A DNA stretch of 19,338 nt. Origin: CAYGTK01 sp964352775 (GTDB lineage: Bacteria; Bacteroidota; Bacteroidia; Chitinophagales; CAIOSU01). The stretch covers positions 1 to 19,338 of the forward strand of contig CAYGTK010000059.1 in assembly GCA_964352775.1 (NCBI GenBank). Reading direction: 5' to 3'. The notes beneath the pieces were generated by a model that was not told the origin of the DNA, did no database searches, and saw only the letters and a program-made list of their open reading frames with translations. A program made the translations under genes and the position numbers. Below, in pieces: positions 1-8,262 of the stretch; positions within the stretch are counted from its first letter, which is position 1, and every line of letters starts with the position of its first letter.

Positions 1-5
1 TTCTT

Positions 6-13
6 TATCTTAG
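6..13 (+). promoter_or_regulatory. Possible -7 promoter box TATCTTAG just before the first gene
   Basis: TATCTTAG differs by one base from the Bacteroidota -7 consensus TAnnTTTG. It ends four bases before the ATG at 18. The same octamer at the same distance precedes the ATP-grasp gene at 11345. The -33 region lies outside the window, so the call rests on one box. Confidence 0.35.
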
Positions 14-17
14 TATT

Positions 18-1754
18 ATGAAATGGATAGTTGCCCTTCTTTTACTGCCATTGGTTTGTTTTGGTCAAGCTAAGCACGATGCTAATTGGGTGTTTCCGTT
101 GAACTCTGGTTTAAAATTTGAGAACGATACGGTAATACCATTTTTTTCTAATTGCCCTGGTTCAGAAATTGCTGCTTCTTTTTCCAGCTACGATGGAGAA
201 TTACTTTTTTACTTGGATTGGTATGGAGGTCTACGAGATAAAAACAATGAGGTTATTTATACTTCGACTGCGCTCGATGTGATTAGTACCGCCGCCTCAG
301 GGGCATTTGTGATTCCTGGAAAAGAAGAGAATACGTATTACCTTTTTCACATGAGCTTTAAGCCGAGTTGCCATTTATGTTTTAGGGCATTGTATAGTAA
401 GATTGCTTATAACTCTTTAGCGGATACATTTAGTTATGTTTTTATAAACGAACCAGTTCTAGATCAGTTTGGTATTTCAGGGATCTTATCAAATGTATTT
501 GAAGGTTGGACAGCGGTAAAACACGCGAATGGTAAAGATTGGTGGCTGTTATTAAAACCTAGACCTAATAGAGGGGGATGCTCAGATAAGTTCTATTCAA
601 TACTCTTCAGTGACGACAAACTCCTTCAGCTCAAAGAGTCTATTGCTGGAACGGTCTATTGCGATACAATAAATTACCCACACTTAGAATTTGACGTTAC
701 ATCGACGGGCGATAGATTTTCAATTGCTCTGGGAATCGAAGAGATGGTTGAATCATTCTATTTTAATCGGTGCAATGGTGATATTAATGCTGATAAGATA
801 TTGTATAATGCCGATGAGTCTGCAATGAGGCCGTATAGCTGCGAGTACTCTCCAAACAATAATCTCTTGTACGTATCAATGACAACTGCGTTCTATTCAC
901 CACAATCTAGATCTTGTGTGCTATTTCAGTATAGTAATTTGGATTCTTTACAACCTACTAGAATAGGGATATGGCATGGCCCGGCGGACTTTAAAATCAA
1001 CAGATTAGGTCAGTGTGAATTAGGACCAAACGGGAAACTTTATCAAAACTATGTTAGTGATAGGGCAGCAAAAAGGAACTATTTGAGTGTAGTTAACTAT
1101 CCTGATTCTATTGGAAGTGTGTGCGATTTTCAATTGATAGGTATAGAGCTAGATTCCGGAGGTTATTACTCAAATGCTTTGCCCAACTTTCCCAACTACA
1201 ACCTTGGCCCATTGAGTATTTACCAAGCCAATGCTGGGCGCGATACGGTGTACATTTGCGCCGATGATGCCGACAGCACCAAGGTAGTATACCTTGGTGA
1301 TAGCTTACCCGTAGCGGGCGTGCAATACCAGTGGCAAGGCAACGGCCTTAATGGGGACGATAGCAGCCGTGTACTGGTACAGGCCGATACCTTTGGCACC
1401 TACTACCTTACCCTAGTCGATTCCAGCATACAATACAGCTGCCAAACACGAACAGATACCTTAGTGGTAGTGCCCTTTTACAACTGCCCAACAGCAGTAG
1501 ACAACAGAACACAGAAGTCAGAAGTCAGGCTATGGCCCAACCCATTTTCTGGTGATGTATCTATCGAAATGCCAGCACGTGGGCAAGTATTACTTTACAA
1601 CTTAGCTGGTAACCGAGAAGTTAAATATGAAATAGAAGAGGGCCTTAATACGGTTCCGTTGAGTAAACTTAATCTTGCCAGCGGTATGTACATTTACAAA
1701 GTCTGGGTGAACGATGAATTAGTAAGAACGGATAAGCTAATTAAAATATATTAG
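18..1754 (+). CDS. T9SS-sorted surface protein with propeller-like N-terminal region
   Basis: A 578-residue secreted protein. Residues 1-17 are a signal peptide (hydrophobic LLLLPLVCFG, then QA). Residues about 40-395 resemble the large Bacteroidota family of probable beta-propeller proteins, with phrases such as GELLFYLDWYGG, YYLFHMSF, LGPNGKLY and ALPNFPNY. Residues about 400-490 look like an Ig/PKD-type module, starting NAGRDTVYIC and containing YQWQG. Residues 500-578 are a T9SS type-A sorting domain (LWPNPFSGDVSIEMP, ending in a Lys-rich strand), so the protein should cross the outer membrane and be anchored or released. ATG 18 is the natural start because the signal peptide begins there. 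Base composition jumps from about 35% to about 54% G+C at 1200-1500, matching the Ig-like module. Function is unknown; adhesion or a structural surface role is only inference. Confidence 0.85.
   Translation: MKWIVALLLLPLVCFGQAKHDANWVFPLNSGLKFENDTVIPFFSNCPGSEIAASFSSYDGELLFYLDWYGGLRDKNNEVIYTSTALDVISTAASGAFVIPGKEENTYYLFHMSFKPSCHLCFRALYSKIAYNSLADTFSYVFINEPVLDQFGISGILSNVFEGWTAVKHANGKDWWLLLKPRPNRGGCSDKFYSILFSDDKLLQLKESIAGTVYCDTINYPHLEFDVTSTGDRFSIALGIEEMVESFYFNRCNGDINADKILYNADESAMRPYSCEYSPNNNLLYVSMTTAFYSPQSRSCVLFQYSNLDSLQPTRIGIWHGPADFKINRLGQCELGPNGKLYQNYVSDRAAKRNYLSVVNYPDSIGSVCDFQLIGIELDSGGYYSNALPNFPNYNLGPLSIYQANAGRDTVYICADDADSTKVVYLGDSLPVAGVQYQWQGNGLNGDDSSRVLVQADTFGTYYLTLVDSSIQYSCQTRTDTLVVVPFYNCPTAVDNRTQKSEVRLWPNPFSGDVSIEMPARGQVLLYNLAGNREVKYEIEEGLNTVPLSKLNLASGMYIYKVWVNDELVRTDKLIKIY
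1512..1528 (+). repeat. Short tandem heptamer inside the linker before the sorting domain
   Basis: CAGAAGTCAGAAGTCAG contains the 7-bp unit AGAAGTC twice in tandem. It lies at the junction between the G+C-rich Ig-like module and the sorting domain and encodes QKSEVR. It could mark the seam of a domain exchange, but at this length chance is possible. Confidence 0.4.
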
Positions 1755-1779
1755 CATATATCCCAAAGAGCTTCATTGC

Positions 1780-3195
1780 TCACCAAACAAACCCACCAGC
1801 CTGCTCCAACTCAAAAGCCAATTCTAACAAAGTCTTGTCATCACCAAGTTGTGCACCAAACTGCACGCCAATGGGCAGGCCATTGCTGCATTTACCCATG
1901 GGTAACGACATAGCTGGTGCGCCCGTGGTGTTTTGGATGATGGTGAAATTCACGTAGTTGTTCAATCGCATAACTTGGCTAATGAAATCCACATCGGTGC
2001 CGTAGTAACCCAGCTTTGGTGTGGGGGTTAACAGCACGGGATTCAGCAATACATCGTAGGTGTCAAAAAGCTTGTTGTACTCCTTGGGTACAGCCTTGCG
2101 TAAGCGTCGGAAAGCACTTGGGGCCATCAGGCTCATTCTTGGGAAATACTCTTGCATCCCTTTGCTGAATAGCTCCGTCTTTTTAGCCCTAAAGCCAGAG
2201 TGCATGGCTATGCGGCCAAAGGTGTTGCTGGCCCATCCTAAAAAGGCATAGTAGACCAGAAAATCGAACAGTACTTTATCGGTGTAGGGGTTATCAATTA
2301 GCACCACTTCGTGGCCCAGTTGCTTACAAAGTTCTCCCGCTTGGTGAATGGTCTGTTTTACATCTGCATCCGCATCAACCCCCGCAGGGTTTTCGGTGAA
2401 CATGGCGATCTTTAACCGACGTTTGTTTGCTCCCTTTACATGGGTAATAGGAGGTAGCTTTTTTGCTTGGTAGTCTTGCTCCATAGCTGCCCAAAAGTTG
2501 GCGGTATCGCGAACGGTTTTAGTAACTACCCCTGTGGTAACAAGATCTACAGGAAGGGCTGCGGTAGAAGAGCCTTTCATACGAAAGCGGGAAGGCTTGA
2601 AGCCCACCAAGCCACAACATGCCGCAGGTATGCGGATAGATCCACCACCATCCATAGCATGCGCCATTGGGGTAATGCCGGCAGCTACCAAAGCACCCGC
2701 ACCACCGCTCGATCCACCTGTGCTATAGTCTAGGTGACGGGGGTTGTGGGTTATGCCGTTCACATAGGTTTCGCAGCTGGGTAATAACCCAAATTCGCTA
2801 GTGGCGCTTTTACCAACGGAAACAAAGCCTGCGGTGAGGAATTGTTGTACCGATGGTTCGGTCTTTTTCCGAATGGTATTGGGTACGGCGGCACTCCCAA
2901 ATCGGTTGGGGAATCCCTTTATACTCACCAAATCTTTTAAGAACATGGGCACTCCTGCAAATACTCCTTCTTTAGTGTAGTTGTTACTGTATAGCTCGTA
3001 ATTCTCGCTCACTATGGCGTTCAACTGCGGCTCTGCGGCTTTTACCCGTTCTTGGGTGGCGCTAATGGCATCTGCAGGGCTTAGTTCGCCCTTTTTTATA
3101 GCCTCGGCCATTGCTGTGCCGTCCATTCCACTAAGTTGACTGATGTGTTCTACGTCAACCACTTTTGTTGCTCCCTCTGCTGCTGCTTGTTCCAT
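1780..3195 (-). CDS. Amidase signature family hydrolase
   Basis: This is an amidase-signature enzyme, which hydrolyses a carboxamide through a Ser-cisSer-Lys triad; the substrate is unknown. Numbered from the alternative TTG start at 3300 (506 residues), the triad is Lys122 in PMFLKDLVSIKG, cis-Ser197 in TGGSSGG and nucleophile Ser221 in DGGGSIRIPA. The spacings of 75 and 24 residues equal those of fatty acid amide hydrolase (Lys142, Ser217, Ser241), so the active site is intact. I prefer ATG 3195 (MEQAAAEGATK). The longer reading from TTG 3300 adds 35 residues with a hydrophobic stretch (LSLLTFILLFPYTCS) that could be a signal or lipoprotein peptide, so secretion is not excluded. The gene converges on the T9SS gene upstream with a 25-bp gap and diverges from the DUF1800 gene. 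Family membership does not separate amino acid amidase, GatA-like and fatty amide activities. Confidence 0.9.
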   Translation of the reverse strand: MEQAAAEGATKVVDVEHISQLSGMDGTAMAEAIKKGELSPADAISATQERVKAAEPQLNAIVSENYELYSNNYTKEGVFAGVPMFLKDLVSIKGFPNRFGSAAVPNTIRKKTEPSVQQFLTAGFVSVGKSATSEFGLLPSCETYVNGITHNPRHLDYSTGGSSGGAGALVAAGITPMAHAMDGGGSIRIPAACCGLVGFKPSRFRMKGSSTAALPVDLVTTGVVTKTVRDTANFWAAMEQDYQAKKLPPITHVKGANKRRLKIAMFTENPAGVDADADVKQTIHQAGELCKQLGHEVVLIDNPYTDKVLFDFLVYYAFLGWASNTFGRIAMHSGFRAKKTELFSKGMQEYFPRMSLMAPSAFRRLRKAVPKEYNKLFDTYDVLLNPVLLTPTPKLGYYGTDVDFISQVMRLNNYVNFTIIQNTTGAPAMSLPMGKCSNGLPIGVQFGAQLGDDKTLLELAFELEQAGGFVW

Positions 3196-3364
3196 AGAGC
3201 AAGTATAAGGAAAAAGGAGAATGAAAGTTAGTAGTGAAAGCACACAAGCTCTATCTGTTGTTATTTGAGAAGGTGATCTCTTGACATTGTTGGCTATCAA
3301 TAGCTTTCTAACTAAATTTTCAACTTAATTAAACATTGTGAGTCTATCTACGTCTAAAGCAACA

Positions 3365-4766
3365 ATGACTAACCAAACCACCACCGAAAAGATAAAGCAC
3401 CTATATGCCAGAGCGGGCTTTGGGATACGCGCGAAAGTCTTAGAGCAGAAGAGTAAAAAAGGGCTAAAAGGTAACGTGAACGACCTGTTCAAGCTATCAG
3501 AAACTAGCACACCATTAAAGGCCGACCTAAGTTGGATGCCTGAGAGTAGGAAAGACCTGACCAAGGAGCAAAAGCGCGACCTGCAAAAGAAGCAGAAGAA
3601 GGTGAACCGACAAACGAATGTAGATTGGCTGATGCAAATGGCCAATACCAATGAGGTGCTGCGCGAAAAGATGACCCTGTTCTGGCATGGTCACTTTGCT
3701 TGTAGAACAGAACGGACAGACTATTTACTATCATTGAACAACACCATCCGCAAACATGCGCTGGGTAATTTTGGTGATCTAGCTAAAGCTGTAGCTCGCG
3801 AAGCAGCTATGCTCAATTTTTTGAATAACAAGCAGAACAAGAAGGCGGCCCCCAATGAGAACTTTGCTCGCGAATTGCTGGAACTGTTCACCATTGGTAG
3901 AGATAATTATACCGAGCAAGATATTAAAGAAGCCGCCCGTGCATTTACGGGTTGGAGCTATAAAGGAGATGGGACTTTCGTTATCCGCGAGAAATTTCAC
4001 GATGATGGAATGAAGACCTTTATGGGCAAAACGGGTAACTGGAACGGTGATGATATTGTAAACATCGTTCTGGAAGATAAGCGAGCGGCTAAGTACATTG
4101 CTACCAAGCTGTACAAGTACCTGGTGAACTATACTTTAGAAGAAAGTGAGGTAGAGGGGTTGGCAAAAGAGCTATATGATAACAGCTACGATATTGCCGC
4201 AACGTTGCAATACCTATTTAACAGCAAATGGTTCTTTGATGCCAAGCATGTAGGGAAGAAGATAAAATCGCCAGTAGAATTACTGGTAGGCTTGCAAGTG
4301 CAATTCAATATACGCTATGGTGATGTGAATACAGTGATAATGGCCGAACGTTTATTGGGGCAGGTGCTTTTCTATCCACCTAATGTGGCGGGGTGGCCTG
4401 GTGGTAAGCGCTGGATAGATAGCAGTACACTCACGCTTCGCCTTAAACTGGCATCGATACTATTGAACGAAGGCGTAATTGCTTATGCTGAAAAAGGTGA
4501 TACACCAGAAGATAGATTGGCGGACGAGAATATGGAAATGGCCATGCAGAACAACTTCGGTAAACGATTTAACGCCAAGNNNNNNNNNNCCTGATAAGGC
4601 CTATTTTGAAAAGAGCTTGCAGGGTGACTTCTCGCCACAAAACCTTACCTATACCTTACTTCAAGCCCAACTGAGCCCTGGTGCAGCCAGCATGTTGCAG
4701 AATGAGGCTGATCTGTGGGGTACCATCATCACTATTGTTTCACTACCTGAATATCAAATGTGCTAA
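3365..4766 (+). CDS. DUF1800 family protein, interrupted by an assembly gap
   Basis: A DUF1800 protein of unknown biochemical function, usually encoded next to a DUF1501 gene as here. Family features are HLYARAGFG near the N-terminus, FWHGHF, NENFARELLELFTIG and PPNVAGWPGGKRW. The C-terminus TIVSLPEYQMC is the usual family ending. The reading frame is continuous up to 4579, meets ten N bases at 4580-4589, and resumes on a codon boundary at 4590 (PDKAYFEKS) one frame away. Both sides end on whole codons, so the true gap length is probably a multiple of three and the ten Ns are a placeholder. I chose ATG 3365 over GTG 3338 because the nine extra residues are not family-like. No clear signal peptide. 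The stop at 4764-4766 is followed after one base by the DUF1501 start, so the two are translationally coupled in one operon. Confidence 0.88.
4580..4589. other. Assembly gap of ten N bases
   Basis: Ten Ns lie inside the DUF1800 gene. Reading frames before and after differ by one, yet both sides end on codon boundaries, so ten is not the true length if the gene is intact. Roughly ten residues between NAK and PDKAYF would suit the family, but this is an estimate from memory of homologues. Confidence 0.97.
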
Positions 4767-4767
4767 G

Positions 4768-5958
4768 ATGGATAGAAGAAGATTTATAAAGAATTCAGGA
4801 TTGGTATCGGGCAGTATGATGTTGCCTTTATTTCTTAATCCGTTTCAATTACTGGCAGCAGATAAATTGAAAGGCTATAAGCGCCTAGTAGTAATACAGC
4901 TTAGTGGCGGTAATGATGGACTGAATACTGTAATACCTTACCGAAACGACGACTACTATAAGCTGCGTCCAGTTCTGGGAATAAAGGCTGGCGAAGTATT
5001 GAAACTGAACGAAGAACAAGGGCTTAACCCTGGTATGATCGGCTTGCGTGACCTATACGATAAAGGTGAACTAGCGGTAGTGAATAACGTGGGTTACCCG
5101 AATCCCAACCGTTCGCATTTCCGCAGTATGGATATATGGCATTCGGCTAGTAACTCTGATGAATTCTTAACCACAGGTTGGATAGGCCGCTACTTGGATA
5201 GCCATTGCGAAAATCCACATAGTGTGTTGGAGATAGACCGGTCGTTATCGCTAGCAGTAAAAGGGGAGGAGCATAATGCTTTGGCTACACCTAACAGTAT
5301 GCAGTTGTACAATACTACGCGTGAGCGATATTTTCAGGCTTTGGTGGATGGTAGCACTAGCATTGCGGATAGCACAGGCGACTTAGGCTTTCTTTATAAA
5401 ACAATGGCTGATACCTATAGCTCGGCCGCATACATTCGCGATACTGCTAAATTGTATAAACAAGACTATACCTACCCCAAAGGTCAATTGGCTGGGCGAT
5501 TACGTCAAACGGCACAGTTCATTAACAGCGGCATGCAAACGCGGGTATACTATGTAAGCATGGGCGGCTTTGATACACATGCCAACCAAAAAGGCAAACA
5601 CAACAACCTACTGAAGCAATACAGCGATTCAGTTTCCGCTTTTGTGGCCGACTTGAAGCAGCAGGGCACATTTGACGATACTTTGATAATGACCTTTAGC
5701 GAATTCGGGCGCCGAGTGAAGCAGAATGCCAGCAACGGAACTGATCATGGAACGGCCAATAATGTATTCTTAATAGGCAGTAAGCTAAAGCGCCCCGGCA
5801 TAATAGACAGCACCCCGAACTTAACCGACCTCGATCGCGGCGACCTTAGATACAAGGTAGATTTCCGTAGACTATATGCCGACGTATTGAACCAATGGCT
5901 AGAGGTGGATAGCGCTAATGTGTTAGGTAGAATGCATAAGCCGCTTGGGGTGGTTTAG
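4768..5958 (+). CDS. DUF1501 family exported protein
   Basis: A 396-residue DUF1501 protein, placed by Pfam in the alkaline phosphatase/sulfatase superfamily; activity unknown. The N-terminus MDRRRFIKNSGLVSGSMML has a twin-arginine-like motif followed by a hydrophobic stretch, so Tat export is likely. Other family landmarks are VVIQLSGGNDGLN, NRSHFRSMDIWHS, TFSEFGRRV and DHGTANNVFLIG; the last holds a His in a likely metal-site position. The start is ATG 4768, one base after the DUF1800 stop, not the longer in-frame reading from 4681 that overlaps the upstream gene. The final codons (PLGVV and stop) lie within a 21-bp sequence repeated at 6518-6538, after the inserted DUF5063 gene. Confidence 0.9.
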   Translation: MDRRRFIKNSGLVSGSMMLPLFLNPFQLLAADKLKGYKRLVVIQLSGGNDGLNTVIPYRNDDYYKLRPVLGIKAGEVLKLNEEQGLNPGMIGLRDLYDKGELAVVNNVGYPNPNRSHFRSMDIWHSASNSDEFLTTGWIGRYLDSHCENPHSVLEIDRSLSLAVKGEEHNALATPNSMQLYNTTRERYFQALVDGSTSIADSTGDLGFLYKTMADTYSSAAYIRDTAKLYKQDYTYPKGQLAGRLRQTAQFINSGMQTRVYYVSMGGFDTHANQKGKHNNLLKQYSDSVSAFVADLKQQGTFDDTLIMTFSEFGRRVKQNASNGTDHGTANNVFLIGSKLKRPGIIDSTPNLTDLDRGDLRYKVDFRRLYADVLNQWLEVDSANVLGRMHKPLGVV

Positions 5959-5961
5959 ATC
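5941..5961 (+). repeat. 21-bp direct repeat, left copy, covering the end of the DUF1501 gene
   Basis: Identical over 21 bases to 6518-6538: it begins CCGCTTGGGG and ends TTTAGATC. The flanking bases differ on both sides, so the match is exactly 21 bp. This copy encodes PLGVV and the TAG stop of DUF1501. The two copies bracket the AT-rich DUF5063 gene, with a period of 577 bp, as expected for a duplicated target or attachment site. Confidence 0.93.
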
Positions 5962-5982
5962 GTATTAGTATTTTTGGTGGCT

Positions 5983-6501
5983 ATGAATAAGCGACTTGAA
6001 CATCCATCTATTCAGAATTTTATTAACGCTGCTAAAGAGTATATTTCTCTTATAGAAGAGGAAGAGTCTATTATTTCTAATGATAACTTTTGCATGCGTG
6101 TACAAGAGCTCTTGATAGAGCTTTACAAATATGGATGGCAACTTCCCACAATCGAATTAGATGAGTCAAAAGATAGTCCAGACACTGATACTGAAATAAG
6201 AGATCTTTCTAAAAGTATTGGCGACCGTTTGGGAATTGGAAGTTATTACTGGGTTCAATTTGACCCAACTTGGACCGCAGACCCTGAATTGCCGACATTG
6301 GGTTGTCTTATTGATGACCTATCGGATATTTACAAAGACATCAAAAGTGCTTATGTCCTGATAACTCATAAGCCTACCAAAAGCTCCATTGAATCAGGCC
6401 TTTGGGATCTTCACTTTAGTTTCCATCACCATTGGGGCGACCATTGTATAAATGCTTTGAGAGCACTACATTATTTAGACTATCCAGGAAAGAAGAAATG
6501 A
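5983..6501 (+). CDS. DUF5063 domain protein
   Basis: A 172-residue soluble protein recognisable as DUF5063, a family of unknown function. Matching features are YYWVQFDP (about residues 77-84), the segment CLIDDLSDIYKDIK, and the C-terminal block LWDLHFSFHHHWGDHCINALRALH with its clustered histidines. ATG 5983 is chosen; a TTG at 5974 and a GTG at 5977 are in frame but less likely. The gene is clearly more AT-rich than the DUF1501 gene and is bracketed by a perfect 21-bp direct repeat, so it was probably gained by insertion. It lies 24 bp after the DUF1501 stop and may be read from that operon's transcript. I see nothing that assigns a role. Confidence 0.8.
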   Translation: MNKRLEHPSIQNFINAAKEYISLIEEEESIISNDNFCMRVQELLIELYKYGWQLPTIELDESKDSPDTDTEIRDLSKSIGDRLGIGSYYWVQFDPTWTADPELPTLGCLIDDLSDIYKDIKSAYVLITHKPTKSSIESGLWDLHFSFHHHWGDHCINALRALHYLDYPGKKK

Positions 6502-6517
6502 AATACTTAGTGAGTTA

Positions 6518-6538
6518 CCGCTTGGGGTGGTTTAGATC
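6518..6538 (+). repeat. 21-bp direct repeat, right copy, overlapping the lipoprotein gene stop
   Basis: Second copy of the repeat at 5941-5961. Read on the minus strand, positions 6532-6534 are the TAA stop of the lipoprotein gene and the next bases are its last codons. The same 21 bp therefore serves the ends of two convergent genes, one in each copy. Confidence 0.93.
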
Positions 6539-8163
6539 ACTTCATCCCGCTTACCAGTATTCAGCTTCTTCAACTCTACTTTTAGTTGTTCTTTCGAAAG
6601 GTTACGCGGGCTTAGTTTCACGAGTTCTTCGTTACCAATGATAATGTCTTTGCGGGCATACACAGGCTTGTCATTTTCATCCAAACCAATAGCTATAATA
6701 ACGGCCTCTTCACCCTTAGGTAATCGGGTATATCCAGAACCTTTTTTGGTGAACCAGAACTTACCATTGTCGGCCCAATTGCCGCTCATCATAATGTTCC
6801 GTTCAGGGATGATAAGTTGCATCATTTGAATATCTGCATTGGCTTGTGCTTCAAGCTTTAGTTCAATTGCATCGGCGTTGTTATAAAAGTAATCTACGTT
6901 CACCCAACCTAGCTGGGTAATAGTGGCAACTGCCGTTCTTAGCTCTTCTTGTTTTTCAGCCCTTTTTCGTGCTTTTGCTACTTTGCTCTTCATCGCTTGT
7001 ACCTTGGCAAGGTATGCGGAGTCTGTAACCAGGGAGTTATCTACCGTAGTAAATCTTTCGTTAACAAATTCGTCAAGTCTGGTTTTATACAGTTTCCAGA
7101 TCTCTTTTCCTTGATCGATTTCCTCCTTCTTTTCTGTTATATCCTCTCGTTTCGCTCCATTCGCAATCATATAGGCTAATCGTTCACTTTTTCGCTTAAT
7201 GTCATAGTCATAAGATAGTACGAACTGATCTCGAAGCAAACTATCTATCTCCCACATTTTTTTATCTATGTTTTGGCTATAAAGGCGCCAAATATCTTGA
7301 TCACAGAGTATGTAATAGCGTTCAGCAAACTCTTTAGTGGCCACTAAAGTACCCTCATATTCCATAAATTTTTCGAAATACTCTGGACCAGAGCCTTCAC
7401 CGCCAAAGTCAGAATATTGGTTATAATGATCGAAGCACCGTTCTCTGTTTCCGCTATATGGGTTTCTAGCTATGTCTAATAAGGGGTATGCTATCAAGCG
7501 CTTATCTTGCTCTGTAACTATGTCCCAATTCATTGACCCATCCTCCTTTCTATTTCCGCTAAATATTTTAGCTGTACTTGCTCGATCGGATGGCTGATCT
7601 AAAATGGCTTTAATATATACAAGATAGGAGAAGGAAGAGTCGGTCTCAACTGGTAAACTAAATCCACCACTAGCACTACTATGCTCATCAGCAGGGCTTA
7701 GCGGGGTCATTTCATTTTCTATAACCTCCATGCGGATGTTCTTACCTTGGATTATCTGTAGTTGGTTACCCGCTTCATCAGTAGCTTCGGTGTAAAGCAT
7801 GCCTCTGGTTTCAAGTAGCTGCCCATTGTGCATAGTTTGCAAGTTGCCCAATATCATTTCGGCAGGGTCAAAGTATTCTTTCAATTCCAAGGTAACTTCG
7901 CCTTGGGGTGGATTACCATTTTCATCTACCAGAGCATTTTTTGGAATTAATACGAGCGTCCCTTTTTCACTCACAAAGGTCTGTTCTTCATCTGCTGAGA
8001 AGGTGAATTTGGTTGGGGGTTCACTTATCTGCTCTAAGCTATTAACCAAAGCTGTAGGTAAGTTACCATACTTAGGATCGTATGGGGTGTTAGATATATC
8101 GCTATCGGGGGTTGAACACCCAACTATTAGTAAAATTAGCCAAAGGAAATCCGAATGTTTCAT
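6532..8163 (-). CDS. Predicted outer-membrane or periplasmic lipoprotein, function unknown
   Basis: A 543-residue lipoprotein. Residues 1-16 form a signal peptide ending in the lipobox IVGC, so Cys16 should be lipidated. Residues about 52-150 form a beta-rich module recurrent in Bacteroidota lipoproteins (FSADEEQTFVSEKGTLVLIP, then PQGEVTLELKEYFDP and TRGMLYTEATDEAG); a ZU5-like fold is possible but I cannot confirm it. Residues about 290-400 are charged and helical (KKMWEIDSLLRDQ, EKKEEIDQGKEIWK, KAMKSKVAKARKRAEKQ region) and may form coiled coil. The end is a beta-rich domain (TQLGWVNVDYFYN onward). GGAGG lies three bases before the ATG, an unusually strong ribosome binding site for this phylum. 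Its stop lies in the right 21-bp repeat. The gene diverges from the acyltransferase gene. Confidence 0.8.
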   Translation of the reverse strand: MKHSDFLWLILLIVGCSTPDSDISNTPYDPKYGNLPTALVNSLEQISEPPTKFTFSADEEQTFVSEKGTLVLIPKNALVDENGNPPQGEVTLELKEYFDPAEMILGNLQTMHNGQLLETRGMLYTEATDEAGNQLQIIQGKNIRMEVIENEMTPLSPADEHSSASGGFSLPVETDSSFSYLVYIKAILDQPSDRASTAKIFSGNRKEDGSMNWDIVTEQDKRLIAYPLLDIARNPYSGNRERCFDHYNQYSDFGGEGSGPEYFEKFMEYEGTLVATKEFAERYYILCDQDIWRLYSQNIDKKMWEIDSLLRDQFVLSYDYDIKRKSERLAYMIANGAKREDITEKKEEIDQGKEIWKLYKTRLDEFVNERFTTVDNSLVTDSAYLAKVQAMKSKVAKARKRAEKQEELRTAVATITQLGWVNVDYFYNNADAIELKLEAQANADIQMMQLIIPERNIMMSGNWADNGKFWFTKKGSGYTRLPKGEEAVIIAIGLDENDKPVYARKDIIIGNEELVKLSPRNLSKEQLKVELKKLNTGKRDEVI

Positions 8164-8192
8164 GAGCCTCCAAGTTTTGTAGTCATCTCACC

Positions 8193-8211
8193 GTAACTGC
8201 AATATAGTTAC
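8193..8211. promoter_or_regulatory. Inverted repeat in the divergent intergenic region
   Basis: GTAACT and AGTTAC form a perfect 6-bp inverted repeat separated by 7 bases, between the divergent starts of the lipoprotein and acyltransferase genes. It could be an operator for either gene or a short hairpin. Only symmetry and position support it. Confidence 0.35.
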
Positions 8212-8262
8212 AAAAAGCAAAGGGTAACACTATGTTAAATGATGTTAAAAGGGTAGGGTGAA

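Larger units (their letters stand above)
5962..6538 (+). mobile_element. Candidate single-gene insertion cassette carrying DUF5063
   Basis: A 577-bp unit (556 bp plus one repeat copy) inserted between two convergent genes. It contains one gene and no transposase or integrase. Sampled lines within it are near 30% G+C, against about 48% at the end of DUF1501. Removing one repeat copy and the insert leaves the DUF1501 stop and the lipoprotein gene stop overlapping tail to tail, the likely ancestral state. A weak imperfect inverted pair (TTAGTATTT at 5965-5973, AAATACTTA at 6501-6509, one mismatch) lies near the ends. The mechanism is unknown; movement in trans or illegitimate recombination would both fit. 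Confidence 0.6.

Noticed and set aside
2467..2733. Plus-strand reading frames inside the amidase gene (also 2060-2251)
   Set aside because: They are antisense shadows of a gene with an intact catalytic triad and show no protein-like features of their own.
3325..3651. Minus-strand frame opposite the DUF1800 start
   Set aside because: Cys/Phe-rich antisense shadow of a well-supported gene.
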